From Bradyrhizobium algeriense (GTDB lineage Bacteria; Pseudomonadota; Alphaproteobacteria; Rhizobiales; Xanthobacteraceae), in the NCBI RefSeq assembly GCF_003062295.1, contig NZ_PYCN01000010.1, positions 1 to 64,000 on the forward strand: a DNA stretch of 64,000 bases, in the 5' to 3' direction. Position numbers and translations under genes: made by a program. Shown piece after piece: positions 1 to 8,578 of the stretch (its first letter is position 1; the number at the start of each line of letters is the position of its first letter). The notes under the pieces were generated by a model, which searched no databases, had not been told where the DNA came from, and saw only the letters and a program-made list of their open reading frames with translations.

Positions 1-111
1 TGCTTCTCAAAACTCAAGCAGTTCCGCCGCGTCGCAACCCGCTTCGAAAAGACCGCCCGAAACTATCGGGCCGTCGTTACTCTCGCCGCCATCGTCCTAT
101 GGCTCCGCTAA
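1..111 (+). mobile_element. IS5-type transposase, 3' fragment (cut by window edge)
   Basis: The first 37 codons are open in frame 1 and end at a TAA at 109-111. The peptide has the look of the C-terminal end of IS5 family (IS427-like) DDE transposases: basic F-RRVATR-F-KTA-NY followed by a hydrophobic VTLAAIVLWLR tail. The catalytic part lies outside the window, so it cannot be said whether the element is intact. A terminal inverted repeat should lie a few tens of bases downstream, around 112-130, but the other end is not visible to confirm it. Confidence 0.7.
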
Positions 112-142
112 ATGTCCACACCACCTAGTGCGTTCGCTGCGC

Positions 143-364
143 TTACTGCGCCTTCCGGCTGGCCAATACCTTCTTGCAGGCGTCGCTGAGCTGGTTCTGC
201 TGCTTGGTCAGACATGCGACGACGCGACCGCCGCCGGGCGGCGTGCCGGCGCAATATTTGTCATAGTCCGCCTTGCAGGCGCCGCGCCCGTCGGCGGTTT
301 GCGCAACCGCGGATCCGGAGCATCCGATGGCGAGCACGAGAACGGCGAAGCGTAGTTTCGACAT
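143..364 (-). CDS. small exported cysteine-rich protein
   Basis: A 73-residue protein with an N-terminal signal peptide (hydrophobic FAVLVLAIGCSGSAVAQ, probable cleavage after AQ or at the AVA-Q site near residue 21). The mature part is about 50 residues with three cysteines, C30, C38 and C51, plus C64 near the C-terminus, in a pattern like the Cys-rich repeat proteins (C-x7-C ... AC) common in rhizobia. It is probably periplasmic; the molecular function is unknown. The ATG at 362-364 was chosen because the signal peptide begins there; the much longer open frame upstream is only the antisense shadow of the exonuclease gene. It is divergent from the exonuclease III gene, with 48 bases between the two starts. 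Confidence 0.75.
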   Translation of the reverse strand: MSKLRFAVLVLAIGCSGSAVAQTADGRGACKADYDKYCAGTPPGGGRVVACLTKQQNQLSDACKKVLASRKAQ

Positions 365-412
365 AGAGACTCCAACTGTCAGGCGAAGCACAGTGATGCC
401 GGTTAGCTCTAC

Positions 413-1183
413 ATGAAGATCGCGACCTTCAACATCAATAATGTCAACCGCCGCCTGCCGAACCTGTTGCGCTGGCTGCGCGCGGCCAAACCCGACGTCG
501 TCTGTCTGCAGGAACTGAAATCGACCGACGCCGAGTTCCCGATTCCGGCGATCGAGAAGGCAGGCTACGGCGCAGTGTGGCGCGGACAGAAGGCCTGGAA
601 CGGCGTCGCCATCCTGGCGCACAACGCCGAGCCGGTGTTGACGCGCACCGCGTTGCCCGGCGATCGCGATGATGACGAGGCGCGCTATATCGAGGCCGCG
701 GTCAACGGCGTCATCGTCACCAGCCTCTATCTGCCGAACGGCAACCCGCAGCCCGGGCCGAAATTCGATTACAAGCTCGACTGGTTCAAACGGCTGCGGT
801 CCCATGCCGGCAAATTGCTCAAGCAGGATATCCCCGTGGTGCTGGCCGGCGACTACAACGTCGCGCCGACGGTGTCGGATATCTATCCGACGAAATCCTG
901 GGACAAGGACGCGCTGATCCAGCCGAAGAGCCGCGCGGCGTTCAAGGCGCTGGTGGACCAGGGCTGGACGGATGCGATCCGGACCCTGCACCCGGAAAAG
1001 CCGATGTTCACGTTCTGGGACTACAAGCGCAACCGCTGGCCGCGCGACGCCGGATTGCGGCTCGATCATTTGCTGCTGAGCCCGCAGATAGCGCCGCGCC
1101 TGCTCAAGGCCGGCGTCGATCGCAAGGTGCGCGGCGAGGAAGGCGCCAGCGACCATGCGCCGGCGTGGATCGTGCTGAAGTAG
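413..1183 (+). CDS. xth: exodeoxyribonuclease III (AP endonuclease family)
   Basis: A 256-residue protein of the exonuclease/endonuclease/phosphatase fold. It cleaves 5' of abasic sites and has 3'-5' exonuclease activity in base-excision repair. Family motifs are in order: N-terminal KIATFNINNVNRRL, QELK with the metal-binding Glu near residue 37, a GDYNVAP motif around 145-151 with catalytic Asp/Asn, LRLDHLLLS near 217, and the C-terminal SDHAPAW with the catalytic His near 249. Length is typical for ExoA/XthA. The ATG at 413 begins exactly at the conserved MKIATFN start. It converges on the next gene, with stops 14 bases apart. Many alphaproteobacteria carry more than one paralogue, so the exact name (xthA or exoA) is uncertain. 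Confidence 0.93.
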   Translation: MKIATFNINNVNRRLPNLLRWLRAAKPDVVCLQELKSTDAEFPIPAIEKAGYGAVWRGQKAWNGVAILAHNAEPVLTRTALPGDRDDDEARYIEAAVNGVIVTSLYLPNGNPQPGPKFDYKLDWFKRLRSHAGKLLKQDIPVVLAGDYNVAPTVSDIYPTKSWDKDALIQPKSRAAFKALVDQGWTDAIRTLHPEKPMFTFWDYKRNRWPRDAGLRLDHLLLSPQIAPRLLKAGVDRKVRGEEGASDHAPAWIVLK

Positions 1184-1197
1184 CTGCCCGCAAGCCG

Positions 1198-3462
1198 CTA
1201 CCCGCCAAATTTCTTGCGCAGCATGATGCCGAGAATGTTGGAATAGTCGTCCGTCCACAACGCGCTTGCCGGGTCTGGATGCAGCGGCGTCCAGTTTCCG
1301 GCGACGCTTCCGGCATCGGCGGCGTCGCGCGCCAGCACCACGAGGCGGGCATTGGCCTTCAGCGTCGTCAGCAGATCGCCGGCGCTGTTGTCTTCGCGGA
1401 TGAAGGCGACCAGCCCGTGGGAATGAGCGACGTTCGCCACCACCGGCGCCAGATCGAGGTAGCGATTGGAGATGTGCGCGATGATAACACCGTGCGGCGA
1501 AAGCCTCGAAAGATAACCTGCAAGCGCGTCACGCGTGAGCAGATGCACCGGAATGGAATCGGACGAGAAGGCATCCAGCACGATCAGGTCGTAACTGTCA
1601 TGCGATGCTTCCAATGTCAGGCGCGCGTCTCCGGCCACCACGGGCGCATCGGGCGCGCAGCGTGACAGGAACTCGAAGCGACGCGGATCACGTGCGATGC
1701 GAATTACTTCCGGATCGATCTCGAAGAACGTCCAGAGCTCGCCGCCCTTGCGATGGCAGGCAAGCGTACCGGTGCCCAGGCCTACGACGGCAACGTGGTC
1801 CAGATTGCCGCGAACAGCGCGCGCGGCACCGATGGCCTCCGAGTACGGACCTCCCGGATAGTAATACGTCTGCGGCAACAGTGGACCGCTGATCGGCGTG
1901 CCGTCCTCGTTCCGCAAGCGCTGGGCACCATGAATCGTGGTGCCGTGATAAAGGACGCGGGCTTTGCCGTCGCCGACCTCGGCGACCTTATGGACGCCAA
2001 AGAAACTGCGTGCCGTTTCGATCGGCGCTAATCCAGGTCGCCACAGGGCGGTCACTGTAAAACTCAGGACGACCAGGCCGAAGAAGCGCATCGGCCGCTG
2101 CCGTTGAAACAGCATCGCGGCCGCCAGCAGCGCGAGCAGCACTTGATACGGCAGCTCCAGCGTCGCTGGCGGCTGCAAGAGGGTGGCGTACCAGATCACC
2201 GCGAGCACCGCACTGAGCAGAAGCCACGGCGTCGCGTCTGTCAGCGCCTTGCGTAGCCCGCCGGCGAAGAAGCCGGGCATGCACAGCAGCGCCAGCGCGA
2301 TCAGGATCGGATATTCGTAATTGCCGTTGAAAATCAGCGGCGCCACCAAGCCCGCGAAGGCGCCACCGATCACCCCGCCAAACGAGGTGCAGAGGTAGAA
2401 TTCGGTCAATCGTCGGGGGTTTGGACGCCGGGCATAGAGTTCGCCGTGGCACATCAGCGTCAGCAGCGCAAAGGCGACGAGATTGAGGGCAATCGTGGTC
2501 AGCCAAAAGACCTTCTCCCCGCCGATCAGGCTCACCGCGAGCGGCGCCACCGCGAACGGAACAAACCGGACCACGCTGGCATGTGCGATCCATGGCCGCT
2601 CGCTAAACACGGCGACGAAAGTCAGCAGGAAGATCGCAAGCGGAACCACCCAGAGGAATGGAGCGGCAGCAATATCGGTCGTCATGTACGCCGTAACGGC
2701 GATGACTAGACCCGACGGAATGGCGGCCAGCGCAATCCAGCGCATCCGCTCCCCTGCACTCGTGCGAACATCATCCGCAACTTCGGCCTGGGCCGCGGCA
2801 GGCTCCGCGCGTGTGGCAACCAATCCGACGACACTCAAGAGAATGGCCAGCAGCGCAAACCCGATGGACCAGGCCGCCGTCTGCGTTTTCAGCGTCAGGA
2901 ACGGTTCGATGACGACGGGATAGGCGAACAGCGCGGCGAACGAGCCAAGATTGGATGCCGCGTAGAGCACATATGGATTGCTCGCCTGTCGATGTCCGCT
3001 CGCGGCAAACCAGCTTTGCAGCAGCGGCGCACTGGCTGACAAGGTAAAGAACGGAAGGCCGATGGAAGCCGCGAACAGGCCGAACAGCCAAAGCGCCGTT
3101 CCATCCAGCGGCGGAGCACCCCATTCGGGCGCAATCGCGATCGGAAGCATCATCGCGGTTACACCGACCAGCAGAAGATGGAACATGACCGCCCGTCCGG
3201 GTAGCAACAGACGGTTCAACAGATGGGCGTAGGCGTAACCTCCCAGCAGCACCGTCTGAAAAAACACCATTGCGACCGACCAGACCGCCGGCGCGCCTCC
3301 GAGTTTCGGAAGCACCATCTTCGCAAACATCGGCTGGATCGAGAACAGAAGCAGCGCCGAGACGAATAACGTCGCGGCATAGAGCCATGACGTCAGTCGA
3401 GTTGTCGCAGCCTGCCGATCAACGACAGGCGAGATCCGATCCAAAGCATTGAAGAGCGACAT
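1198..3462 (-). CDS. membrane-anchored spermidine synthase-like fusion protein
   Basis: A 754-residue two-part protein. Residues 1 to about 490 form a polytopic membrane domain with many hydrophobic helices resembling MFS or fused-spermidine-synthase transporter halves. The last 200 residues form a Rossmann methyltransferase/aminopropyltransferase fold: VVGLGTGTLAC at about 555, an acidic FEIDPEVIRIA strand, GDARLTLE, and a DAFSSDSIPVHLLTRDA motif typical of the polyamine synthase superfamily. Whether it makes polyamines is unknown, since fused members often lack the canonical substrate residues. An in-frame TTG lies 21 bases upstream, but the ATG at 3462 is preceded by GGGG at a good distance and was preferred. 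It converges on the exonuclease gene. Confidence 0.85.
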   Translation of the reverse strand: MSLFNALDRISPVVDRQAATTRLTSWLYAATLFVSALLLFSIQPMFAKMVLPKLGGAPAVWSVAMVFFQTVLLGGYAYAHLLNRLLLPGRAVMFHLLLVGVTAMMLPIAIAPEWGAPPLDGTALWLFGLFAASIGLPFFTLSASAPLLQSWFAASGHRQASNPYVLYAASNLGSFAALFAYPVVIEPFLTLKTQTAAWSIGFALLAILLSVVGLVATRAEPAAAQAEVADDVRTSAGERMRWIALAAIPSGLVIAVTAYMTTDIAAAPFLWVVPLAIFLLTFVAVFSERPWIAHASVVRFVPFAVAPLAVSLIGGEKVFWLTTIALNLVAFALLTLMCHGELYARRPNPRRLTEFYLCTSFGGVIGGAFAGLVAPLIFNGNYEYPILIALALLCMPGFFAGGLRKALTDATPWLLLSAVLAVIWYATLLQPPATLELPYQVLLALLAAAMLFQRQRPMRFFGLVVLSFTVTALWRPGLAPIETARSFFGVHKVAEVGDGKARVLYHGTTIHGAQRLRNEDGTPISGPLLPQTYYYPGGPYSEAIGAARAVRGNLDHVAVVGLGTGTLACHRKGGELWTFFEIDPEVIRIARDPRRFEFLSRCAPDAPVVAGDARLTLEASHDSYDLIVLDAFSSDSIPVHLLTRDALAGYLSRLSPHGVIIAHISNRYLDLAPVVANVAHSHGLVAFIREDNSAGDLLTTLKANARLVVLARDAADAGSVAGNWTPLHPDPASALWTDDYSNILGIMLRKKFGG

Positions 3463-3599
3463 CGATATCCCCAGCACCGGCAATTTTTGGTTGCACGGTA
3501 GCCGGTGACTCCTGAGAAAGGCTTAATCCGATCGCCGGGAAGCGGCCTCCGCCATGGTAAACGCCGCCTTGACCGCCGCCCGGTTTCGACCAGCGGAAA

Positions 3600-4049
3600 T
3601 CAGCCCTTTTTGGTGTGCCCCCAGGCCGCGTCCCAATCTTCGCCGGCGGCATCGATGACGCGGCCGTCGGCCTCGAAGAACTTGTTCGGGACCTGGAAAA
3701 TCGCGAGCATCAGCCCGCCTTCGGGGCACCAGGCGACGTGGCGGCTGCCCTCCTCGCGCCAGATGAATTCGCCGGCCTTGCATTCGATGCCCTGCGCCGG
3801 CCCCTCCTTGTCGACGAGCGAACCTTCCAGAACATAGGTCTGCTCGATATTGACATGCTCGTGGTCGGGCAGCACCGCACCCGGCGCGAACCGCATCAGC
3901 GCGGTCATCAGGCCGGTCTTGCGATCGAACAGCAGCGTCTTGGCTTCGCAGCCGGGGAAACGGGTCTTCTGCCATTCCATGCTGTCGGGGCGGACGAGAT
4001 GGGAATGCGTGTCTGCGGTCTGCGCGCCCTTCGGTGTCACGGCGTCCAT
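3600..4049 (-). CDS. cupin domain protein (ChrR-like)
   Basis: A 149-residue single-domain cupin, probably cytoplasmic. The beta-barrel motifs are readable: G-A-x-LPDHEHVNIEQTYVLEG around residues 58-76 (cupin motif 1, with two His and one Glu as metal ligands) and GEFIWREEGSRHVAWCPEGG around 93-112 (motif 2, with the last His). It resembles the ChrR-type/2,4'-dihydroxyacetophenone dioxygenase-like cupins. The substrate cannot be inferred. The ATG at 4049 directly precedes a charged N-terminus. It stands alone between the fusion-protein gene and a divergent cyclase gene. Confidence 0.82.
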   Translation of the reverse strand: MDAVTPKGAQTADTHSHLVRPDSMEWQKTRFPGCEAKTLLFDRKTGLMTALMRFAPGAVLPDHEHVNIEQTYVLEGSLVDKEGPAQGIECKAGEFIWREEGSRHVAWCPEGGLMLAIFQVPNKFFEADGRVIDAAGEDWDAAWGHTKKG

Positions 4050-4205
4050 GGCGATCCTCCGTTGCCGGTTGTTTTGACGCGATCCTAGCAGCTTTGCCTT
4101 GAGCCGCCAGCCGGCAGGTGTGCGCTGCGGCGCTGCTGCCTTGCTCGCGCCTGTTCCGGACTGTAGGATCAGCCGATCTGCCGCTCGCGTGGATCACGGT
4201 CGAAA

Positions 4206-4943
4206 ATGGCGGCTTTGCAACATTCGCGAATTTGTAAGGGGTGCTGGGAGCAGATGCATCTGCCGGTGCCGATTCGCGGCGTGATCTCGGCGCCCTTCCG
4301 CGCGTTCGGCGTTCGTCCGAGCCGGATGAACCCCAACACCTGCACCATCTGCGAGCTGATGTTCACGAAGGTGATGCGGGCCCGCAAGATCACCATCGAC
4401 GCGACCATCATGTTTGCCGATCTGCGGGGCTATACCAGCCTGTCGCAATCACAGTCGCCGGATGCCGTTTCAGGCCTGCTCGACGCATTCTATGACGAAT
4501 GTGCAAGCGCGATCTGGGAGCATGACGGGCTCCTCAACAAGACGATCGGCGACGCCGTGATGGCGGTCTTCAATTTTCCCCTGAAGCGGGAGGCGCATGC
4601 CAGAAACGCCGTGCTCGCCGCACGCGACATTCAGAAGAACTGGCGCGACCGCCGGGAAGCTCTCGTTGCCGCGCACGGGCTCACTGCGAGCGAACTCGGG
4701 ATCGGCATCGGCATCCACTCCGGCGAACTGAGTTTTGGCGAGTTCGGCCGATCGCACCGCGACCTGACGGCGATCGGCACGGTTGTGAACACCGCTTCCC
4801 GAGCCCAGTCAGTCGCCGAAGCCGACCAGATCCTCGTGACCAAGGCCGTCTTTGAACGCGCTCAGCCAGATTTGAAGGATAGTCGTTCGAAGGCGTTCCA
4901 GCTCAAGGGATTCGACGTCCCGGTCGAGCTTTACGCCGCCTGA
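4206..4943 (+). CDS. class III adenylate cyclase with N-terminal Cys-rich module
   Basis: A 245-residue soluble protein. Residues 1-55 hold a cysteine module (CKGC, then G-x-R...G-x-PSRMNPNTCTICE) that looks like a small metal-binding region found ahead of some bacterial cyclases. From about residue 65 runs a class III nucleotide cyclase homology domain. The metal Asp are in MFADLRGYT and IGDAVMAVF; the base-selecting Lys (LNKTIGD) and Asp (RDLTAIG) are those of adenylate rather than guanylate cyclases; the transition-state Asn and Arg are in VNTASR. All key catalytic residues are present, so it should make cAMP. The ATG at 4206 includes the first Cys pair, which supports the start. Confidence 0.88.
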   Translation: MAALQHSRICKGCWEQMHLPVPIRGVISAPFRAFGVRPSRMNPNTCTICELMFTKVMRARKITIDATIMFADLRGYTSLSQSQSPDAVSGLLDAFYDECASAIWEHDGLLNKTIGDAVMAVFNFPLKREAHARNAVLAARDIQKNWRDRREALVAAHGLTASELGIGIGIHSGELSFGEFGRSHRDLTAIGTVVNTASRAQSVAEADQILVTKAVFERAQPDLKDSRSKAFQLKGFDVPVELYAA

Positions 4944-4964
4944 CGCGAACGCGGCGGCCGCCTG

Positions 4965-5357
4965 TCACCACAGATTCTTGCCATCGATGACCGTCACCGG
5001 CACCGCATCGAGGTCGAAATCATCGAACAACCGCGCATTGACGCCGACCTTGGGGTTGTCGAAGTCCGGCTTGCCGGTCGACCAGTCCGGCGATTCCGAA
5101 TAGGTGCCGCAGCCGCAATTGGCGCAGAAATGATGTTTGACGGTGCGGCTGCCCCACAGGTAGATCGCGACATTTTCCGGCGCCGACGTCAGGCGAAATT
5201 GCGCCGGCGTGTAATAGGCCCACAGCGCGCCACGCCTGGAACACAGCGAGCAGGTGCAGCGTGTCACATCAGACGGCGCTTCGTTCACCTCGAATTGTGT
5301 GTTGCCGCAATGGCAGCTTCCCTTGATTGGCACGACCGGCTCCTTTCCGAGTGACAT
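4965..5357 (-). CDS. GFA family zinc protein
   Basis: A 130-residue protein of the glutathione-dependent formaldehyde-activating enzyme (Gfa/CENP-V) family. The zinc-binding cysteines appear in three clusters: GSCHCGNTQFEV near residue 14, TRCTCSLCSRRGALWAY near 33, and FCANCGCGTYSES near 78. The family is named after a protein proposed to speed S-hydroxymethylglutathione formation, but most members have no proven substrate. There is no signal peptide. It converges on the cyclase gene (stops 21 bases apart) and is divergent from the TauE gene. Confidence 0.88.
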   Translation of the reverse strand: MSLGKEPVVPIKGSCHCGNTQFEVNEAPSDVTRCTCSLCSRRGALWAYYTPAQFRLTSAPENVAIYLWGSRTVKHHFCANCGCGTYSESPDWSTGKPDFDNPKVGVNARLFDDFDLDAVPVTVIDGKNLW

Positions 5358-5426
5358 TTAGACCTCGTAACCTGAGCCTGCTGCCACCATGATGTCAGCA
5401 TCAGGGAATCGCGAAAGACAGCAACC

Positions 5427-6149
5427 TTGGGTTTCCTCTTCGTCCTCATTGTCGGCCTGCTCGCCGGCACCATCTCAGGCATTGTCGGCACGGGTTCGTC
5501 GATCATGCTGATGCCGGTGCTGGTCTATCAATACGGGCCGAAGGAAGCGGTGCCGATCATGGCGGTCGCGGCCGTGATGGCGAACTTCTCGCGCATTCTC
5601 GCGTGGTGGCGCGAGGTCGACTGGCGCGCCTGCCTTGCTTATTCGGCCACTGGCATTCCGGCTGCTGCGCTTGGCGCGCGGACGTTGCTCGCGCTGCCCT
5701 CACACGCCGTCGATATCGCGATCGGCCTGTTTCTCATCGCGATGGTGCCGGTTCGGCACTGGTTGACCCGCCATCAGCTCAAAGCGCAGCTCTGGCACCT
5801 GGCGGTCGGCGGCGCCATCATCGGCTATATCACGGGCATCGTGGTGTCGACCGGGCCGCTCAGCGTGCCATTGTTTCTGTTTTACGGGCTGAACAAAGGT
5901 GCCTTCCTCGCCACCGAAGCCGCAAGCTCGCTCGGGCTTTATCTGAGCAAGTCGGTTACTTTCGAACGCTTCGGCGCGCTGACGCCGGACGTCGCGCTAA
6001 AGGGCCTGATCGCCGGCTCCTCCCTCATGTTCGGCGCTTTCATCGCCAAACGTTTCGTGCTGCATCTCAAGCCCGACGTCTTCCGCCTCCTGATGGACGG
6101 CATCATGCTCGTCGCCGGTCTCACCCTGTTGTGGACGGCATTTTCATAG
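5427..6149 (+). CDS. TauE/SafE family membrane transporter
   Basis: A 240-residue polytopic inner-membrane protein with about seven or eight hydrophobic segments in two repeated halves, as in the TauE/SafE (DUF81) sulfite/organosulfur exporter family. The N-terminal helix carries the family glycine pattern GLLAGTISGIVGTGSSIMLMP, and the second half repeats G-YITGIVVSTGPLSVPLFLFYGL. The substrate is not predictable from the sequence. No ATG is available near the N-terminal helix; a TTG at 5427 gives a complete first helix and is taken as the start, so this assignment is moderate. Confidence 0.8.
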   Translation: MGFLFVLIVGLLAGTISGIVGTGSSIMLMPVLVYQYGPKEAVPIMAVAAVMANFSRILAWWREVDWRACLAYSATGIPAAALGARTLLALPSHAVDIAIGLFLIAMVPVRHWLTRHQLKAQLWHLAVGGAIIGYITGIVVSTGPLSVPLFLFYGLNKGAFLATEAASSLGLYLSKSVTFERFGALTPDVALKGLIAGSSLMFGAFIAKRFVLHLKPDVFRLLMDGIMLVAGLTLLWTAFS

Positions 6150-6289
6150 AAATGCCTGCTGCCGACCACGATGATGCCGGGCCCTTCGCTTTTTCAATGG
6201 CTAGGGGCGCACGCCCTCCGGTGGTATCATGTCAGCGTGAACGGCATCGGGTGCCGTGGCATAGTGCATCATCCGATACATTTAGTTTG

Positions 6290-6296
6290 GGGACGA
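6290..6296 (+). promoter_or_regulatory. ribosome binding site deciding a TTG start
   Basis: A purine-rich GGGGACG-type sequence lies about six bases before the TTG at 6302. No ATG or GTG is in frame nearby, so this site fixes the start of the membrane cyclase gene. Confidence 0.5.
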
Positions 6297-6301
6297 GTGT
6301 C

Positions 6302-7705
6302 TTGAGCGCATTGGCGGAAGCGGTTGATATCACAAATCTCCGGAGCGAAACGGCCGGGCGAGCCGACGCCCGACAGGACACCCTGAAATTCGCCGAAGCC
6401 GCCCTTGCCGACAGCAAGCGTGATGGACTGCTGCTCGCCGTCCGGGCCCGCTGGGTCGCGCTGGCAATCACTGCCGTTACCCTGCCGATCATCAACCCGA
6501 ACTGGGACGTGACCTATTACGTCCTGATGCTGGGCTTCTTTGCGCTGATCGGATGGGCCCAACTCAAGGTCGGCAAGGTGGGCCGTTCGCGTCCCGAACT
6601 TTTCCTGATATTTTGCGACCTCGCGCTGCTGACCTTCCTCAGCGTCGTACCCAATCCATGGAGCAGCGTTCACTGGCCGATCGGAATGCAATTCCGGTTC
6701 GACAGCTTCATCTATTTCTTCATCTTCCTTGCCACCGCCACCCTCGCCTATTCGTGGCGAACGGTGATCGCGATTGGCTTCTGGACCTCGGCCCTGTGGG
6801 CCGTCGCGGTCGGTTGGGCGTACCTGCAGCCGGAAAGCCATGCCGCGCTGTCGGAGCGCGTCAGGGAAGCAGTCGGCGCTGATATTCGCATGTTCGAGAT
6901 CATCGATCCCTCGTCGATCGGCTTCGGCGCGCGCTTCCAGCAGGTCACCGTGTTCATCATCGTCGCCGCGATCCTGGCGCTGATGGTGCGCCGTTCGAAT
7001 GCGCTTCTGATCAGCCACGCCGGAATCGAACGCGAGCGCGCCAACCTGGCGCGTTATTTTTCACCCAATGTTGTCAACGAATTGTCTGGCAATGACGAGC
7101 CGCTCACGCGGGTTCGCACGCAAGACGTCGCGGTGTTGTTTGCCGATATCGTGGGATTCACCGCCTACGCCGATGGACGAGACCCGACGGAGGTCATCGG
7201 CACGCTGCGGCAATTCCATGAACGCATGGAAAGAGAAGTGTTCCAGCACGGCGGAACGCTCGACAAATATCTCGGCGATGGCCTAATGGCGACGTTCGGC
7301 ACGCCGTTCGCCGGCGATTCCGATGCGTTGAATGCCTTGCGTTGCGCGAGGGCTATGATCGCCTCGATCGCCGAATTGAACAGAGAACGGAAGGATCGCA
7401 ACGAGCCGCCGATCCAGGTCAGCGTCGGATTGCACTATGGTCAGGTCGTGCTGGGAGATATCGGCCTTAACCGGCTCGAATTCGCTGTCATCGGCACCAC
7501 CGTGAATGCGGCGAGCCGGCTTGAGTCGCTTACCCGCGAGTTCGGATGCGCCATCGTGGTCAGCGACGCGCTGGTGCGGCACGCCCAGACGGAGTCGAAC
7601 CATTCGAGCGCCGACTTCGCGTCGCTCGTCGAGCAGCCGGCACAGATCATTCGCGGTCTCGAACAACCGGTCGGCATCTGGACATGTGCCAACGTCGCTT
7701 GCTGA
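6302..7705 (+). CDS. membrane-anchored class III adenylate cyclase
   Basis: A 467-residue protein with an N-terminal membrane region and a C-terminal cyclase domain. Roughly residues 45-250 hold about six hydrophobic helices, ending before the ARYFSPNVVNEL linker that commonly precedes bacterial cyclase domains. The cyclase domain (about 275-455) has the metal Asp in LFADIVGFTAY and LGDGLMATF, Lys in LDKYLGD, and Asn/Arg in VNAASRLE. The second base-recognition position is Glu (LEFAVIG) rather than the usual Asp. The TTG at 6302 is chosen because GGGGACG lies just upstream and no ATG or GTG is in frame there; the open frame extends further upstream only as a shadow over tauE. Confidence 0.86.
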   Translation: MSALAEAVDITNLRSETAGRADARQDTLKFAEAALADSKRDGLLLAVRARWVALAITAVTLPIINPNWDVTYYVLMLGFFALIGWAQLKVGKVGRSRPELFLIFCDLALLTFLSVVPNPWSSVHWPIGMQFRFDSFIYFFIFLATATLAYSWRTVIAIGFWTSALWAVAVGWAYLQPESHAALSERVREAVGADIRMFEIIDPSSIGFGARFQQVTVFIIVAAILALMVRRSNALLISHAGIERERANLARYFSPNVVNELSGNDEPLTRVRTQDVAVLFADIVGFTAYADGRDPTEVIGTLRQFHERMEREVFQHGGTLDKYLGDGLMATFGTPFAGDSDALNALRCARAMIASIAELNRERKDRNEPPIQVSVGLHYGQVVLGDIGLNRLEFAVIGTTVNAASRLESLTREFGCAIVVSDALVRHAQTESNHSSADFASLVEQPAQIIRGLEQPVGIWTCANVAC

Positions 7706-7860
7706 GGTCCTGAAGCGCGCGATGGATGCATCCTCACAAATGCGCGAGGCCTGCATCCGAACCGTACCCTGAATTCGTACCGGCAGACAGGAGCGACAAT
7801 CACGCCGCTCCGATGACAGCAACCTAACGTCGTTCACATGAGCGAAAACGGGAGAGCATC

Positions 7861-7995
7861 ATGCCGGATAGGTTTCGCATCGCACTCGCCGTGACTGCCT
7901 TGGCGCTGGCGACCGTGTCGGCCGTCGATAGCGCGTCGGCGGGCATACTTAACTGGAGCTGGTTCGCAGTGCCTCTGTACGGCATACCGTACTGA
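7861..7995 (+). CDS. exported aromatic-rich micropeptide, copy 1
   Basis: A 44-residue frame (ATG 7861, TGA 7993-7995) preceded by GGGAGAG at good spacing. It starts MPDRFRIALAV, continues as a classic signal peptide ending in SASA, and would release a 17-residue mature peptide starting GILNWSWF and ending in AVPLY-GIPY. It is rich in Trp, Tyr and Pro. No family is recognised. The paralogue 541 bases downstream conserves the signal peptide and the AVPLY core despite in-frame indels, which argues for a translated gene. It lies upstream of a MacAB-like exporter, so a substrate or partner role is conceivable but unproven. Confidence 0.65.
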   Translation: MPDRFRIALAVTALALATVSAVDSASAGILNWSWFAVPLYGIPY

Positions 7996-8011
7996 GCGCT
8001 TGCAGCGAGAC

Positions 8012-8044
8012 GCAGAGGCCGCCCGCCCGCCGGGCGGCCTCTGC
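8012..8044 (+). terminator. strong GC hairpin after micropeptide 1
   Basis: A perfect 14-base-pair stem (left arm 8012-8025, right arm 8031-8044) with a 5-base loop begins 17 bases after the stop codon. There is no T-run, so it may be a transcript-end or RNA-stabilising hairpin rather than a classical intrinsic terminator. The same stem follows copy 2. Confidence 0.6.
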
Positions 8045-8183
8045 AGGTGTCGCCAGGCGCGACCACAGCGAAGCTTGCGGCCGGACGAGCCGTCGCGACG
8101 CCGTTCCAAAAATAGCAGCAGCAGTGCGCGTGGTTGGCGCGGCGCGGCGACTTTGCGCAGATCGTGATGCGATTACATGTTTG

Positions 8184-8261
8184 AGAGCATGATCTCTGCG
8201 CAAACGCTTGGCGTTTGTTAGCTAAGGGAAAACCGGTTTCCACTTTTCCGGATCATGCTCT
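8184..8261. repeat. dispersed palindromic element (GAGCATGATC type)
   Basis: Outer 11-base inverted arms AGAGCATGATC (8184-8194) and GATCATGCTCT (8251-8261) enclose an AAAACCGGTTTCCACTTTTCCG core. A close copy lies at 21377-21425. Such small palindromes are dispersed in Bradyrhizobium-type genomes. With its flanks it fills most of the gene-free stretch 7996-8401, where nothing else coding was found. Confidence 0.75.
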
Positions 8262-8401
8262 ACCCCACAACCAGCTCACGAATGCGCGAGGCCTGCATCC
8301 GGACCGCCCCTGAATTCGTACCGGCAGACAGGAGCGACAATCACGCCGCTCCGATGACAGCAACCTAACGTCGCTCGCATGAGCGAAAACAGGAGAGCAT
8401 C

Positions 8402-8530
8402 ATGCCGGATAAGTTCCGCATCGCACTCGCCACGGCCATCCTTGCTCTGGCGACCATGTCGGCCGCCGCCCCCGCGTCGGCGGGCTGGTTTAGCTGGAGG
8501 GCAGTGCCTCTGTATTACGTACCGCTCTGA
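8402..8530 (+). CDS. exported aromatic-rich micropeptide, copy 2
   Basis: A 42-residue paralogue of the peptide encoded at 7861. The ATG at 8402 follows AGGAGAG. The signal peptide runs MPDKFRIALATAILAL to PASA; the mature peptide would be 15 residues, GWFSWRAVPLYYVPL. The AVPLY core and a Pro two residues before the end are shared with copy 1, while the sequence just after the cleavage site is two residues shorter. It is followed by the same 14-base-pair hairpin, and 113 bases separate its stop from the macA-like start. Function unknown. Confidence 0.65.
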   Translation: MPDKFRIALATAILALATMSAAAPASAGWFSWRAVPLYYVPL

Positions 8531-8546
8531 TTGCTTGCAGCAAGAC

Positions 8547-8578
8547 GCAGAGGCCGCCCGCCGCCGGGCGGCCTCTGC
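8547..8578 (+). terminator. strong GC hairpin after micropeptide 2
   Basis: The same 14-base-pair stem as after copy 1 (arms 8547-8560 and 8565-8578), with a 4-base loop and no T-run. It sits between the micropeptide and the macA-like gene and could limit read-through. Confidence 0.6.

Noticed and set aside
112..130. Terminal inverted repeat of the IS5 fragment
   Set aside because: Only one end of the element is in the window, so the repeat and target duplication cannot be verified.
5603..6301. Upstream extension of the membrane cyclase frame over tauE
   Set aside because: The residues are Arg/Ala rich with no family match and overlap tauE in another frame; the TTG at 6302 with its ribosome site is a better start.
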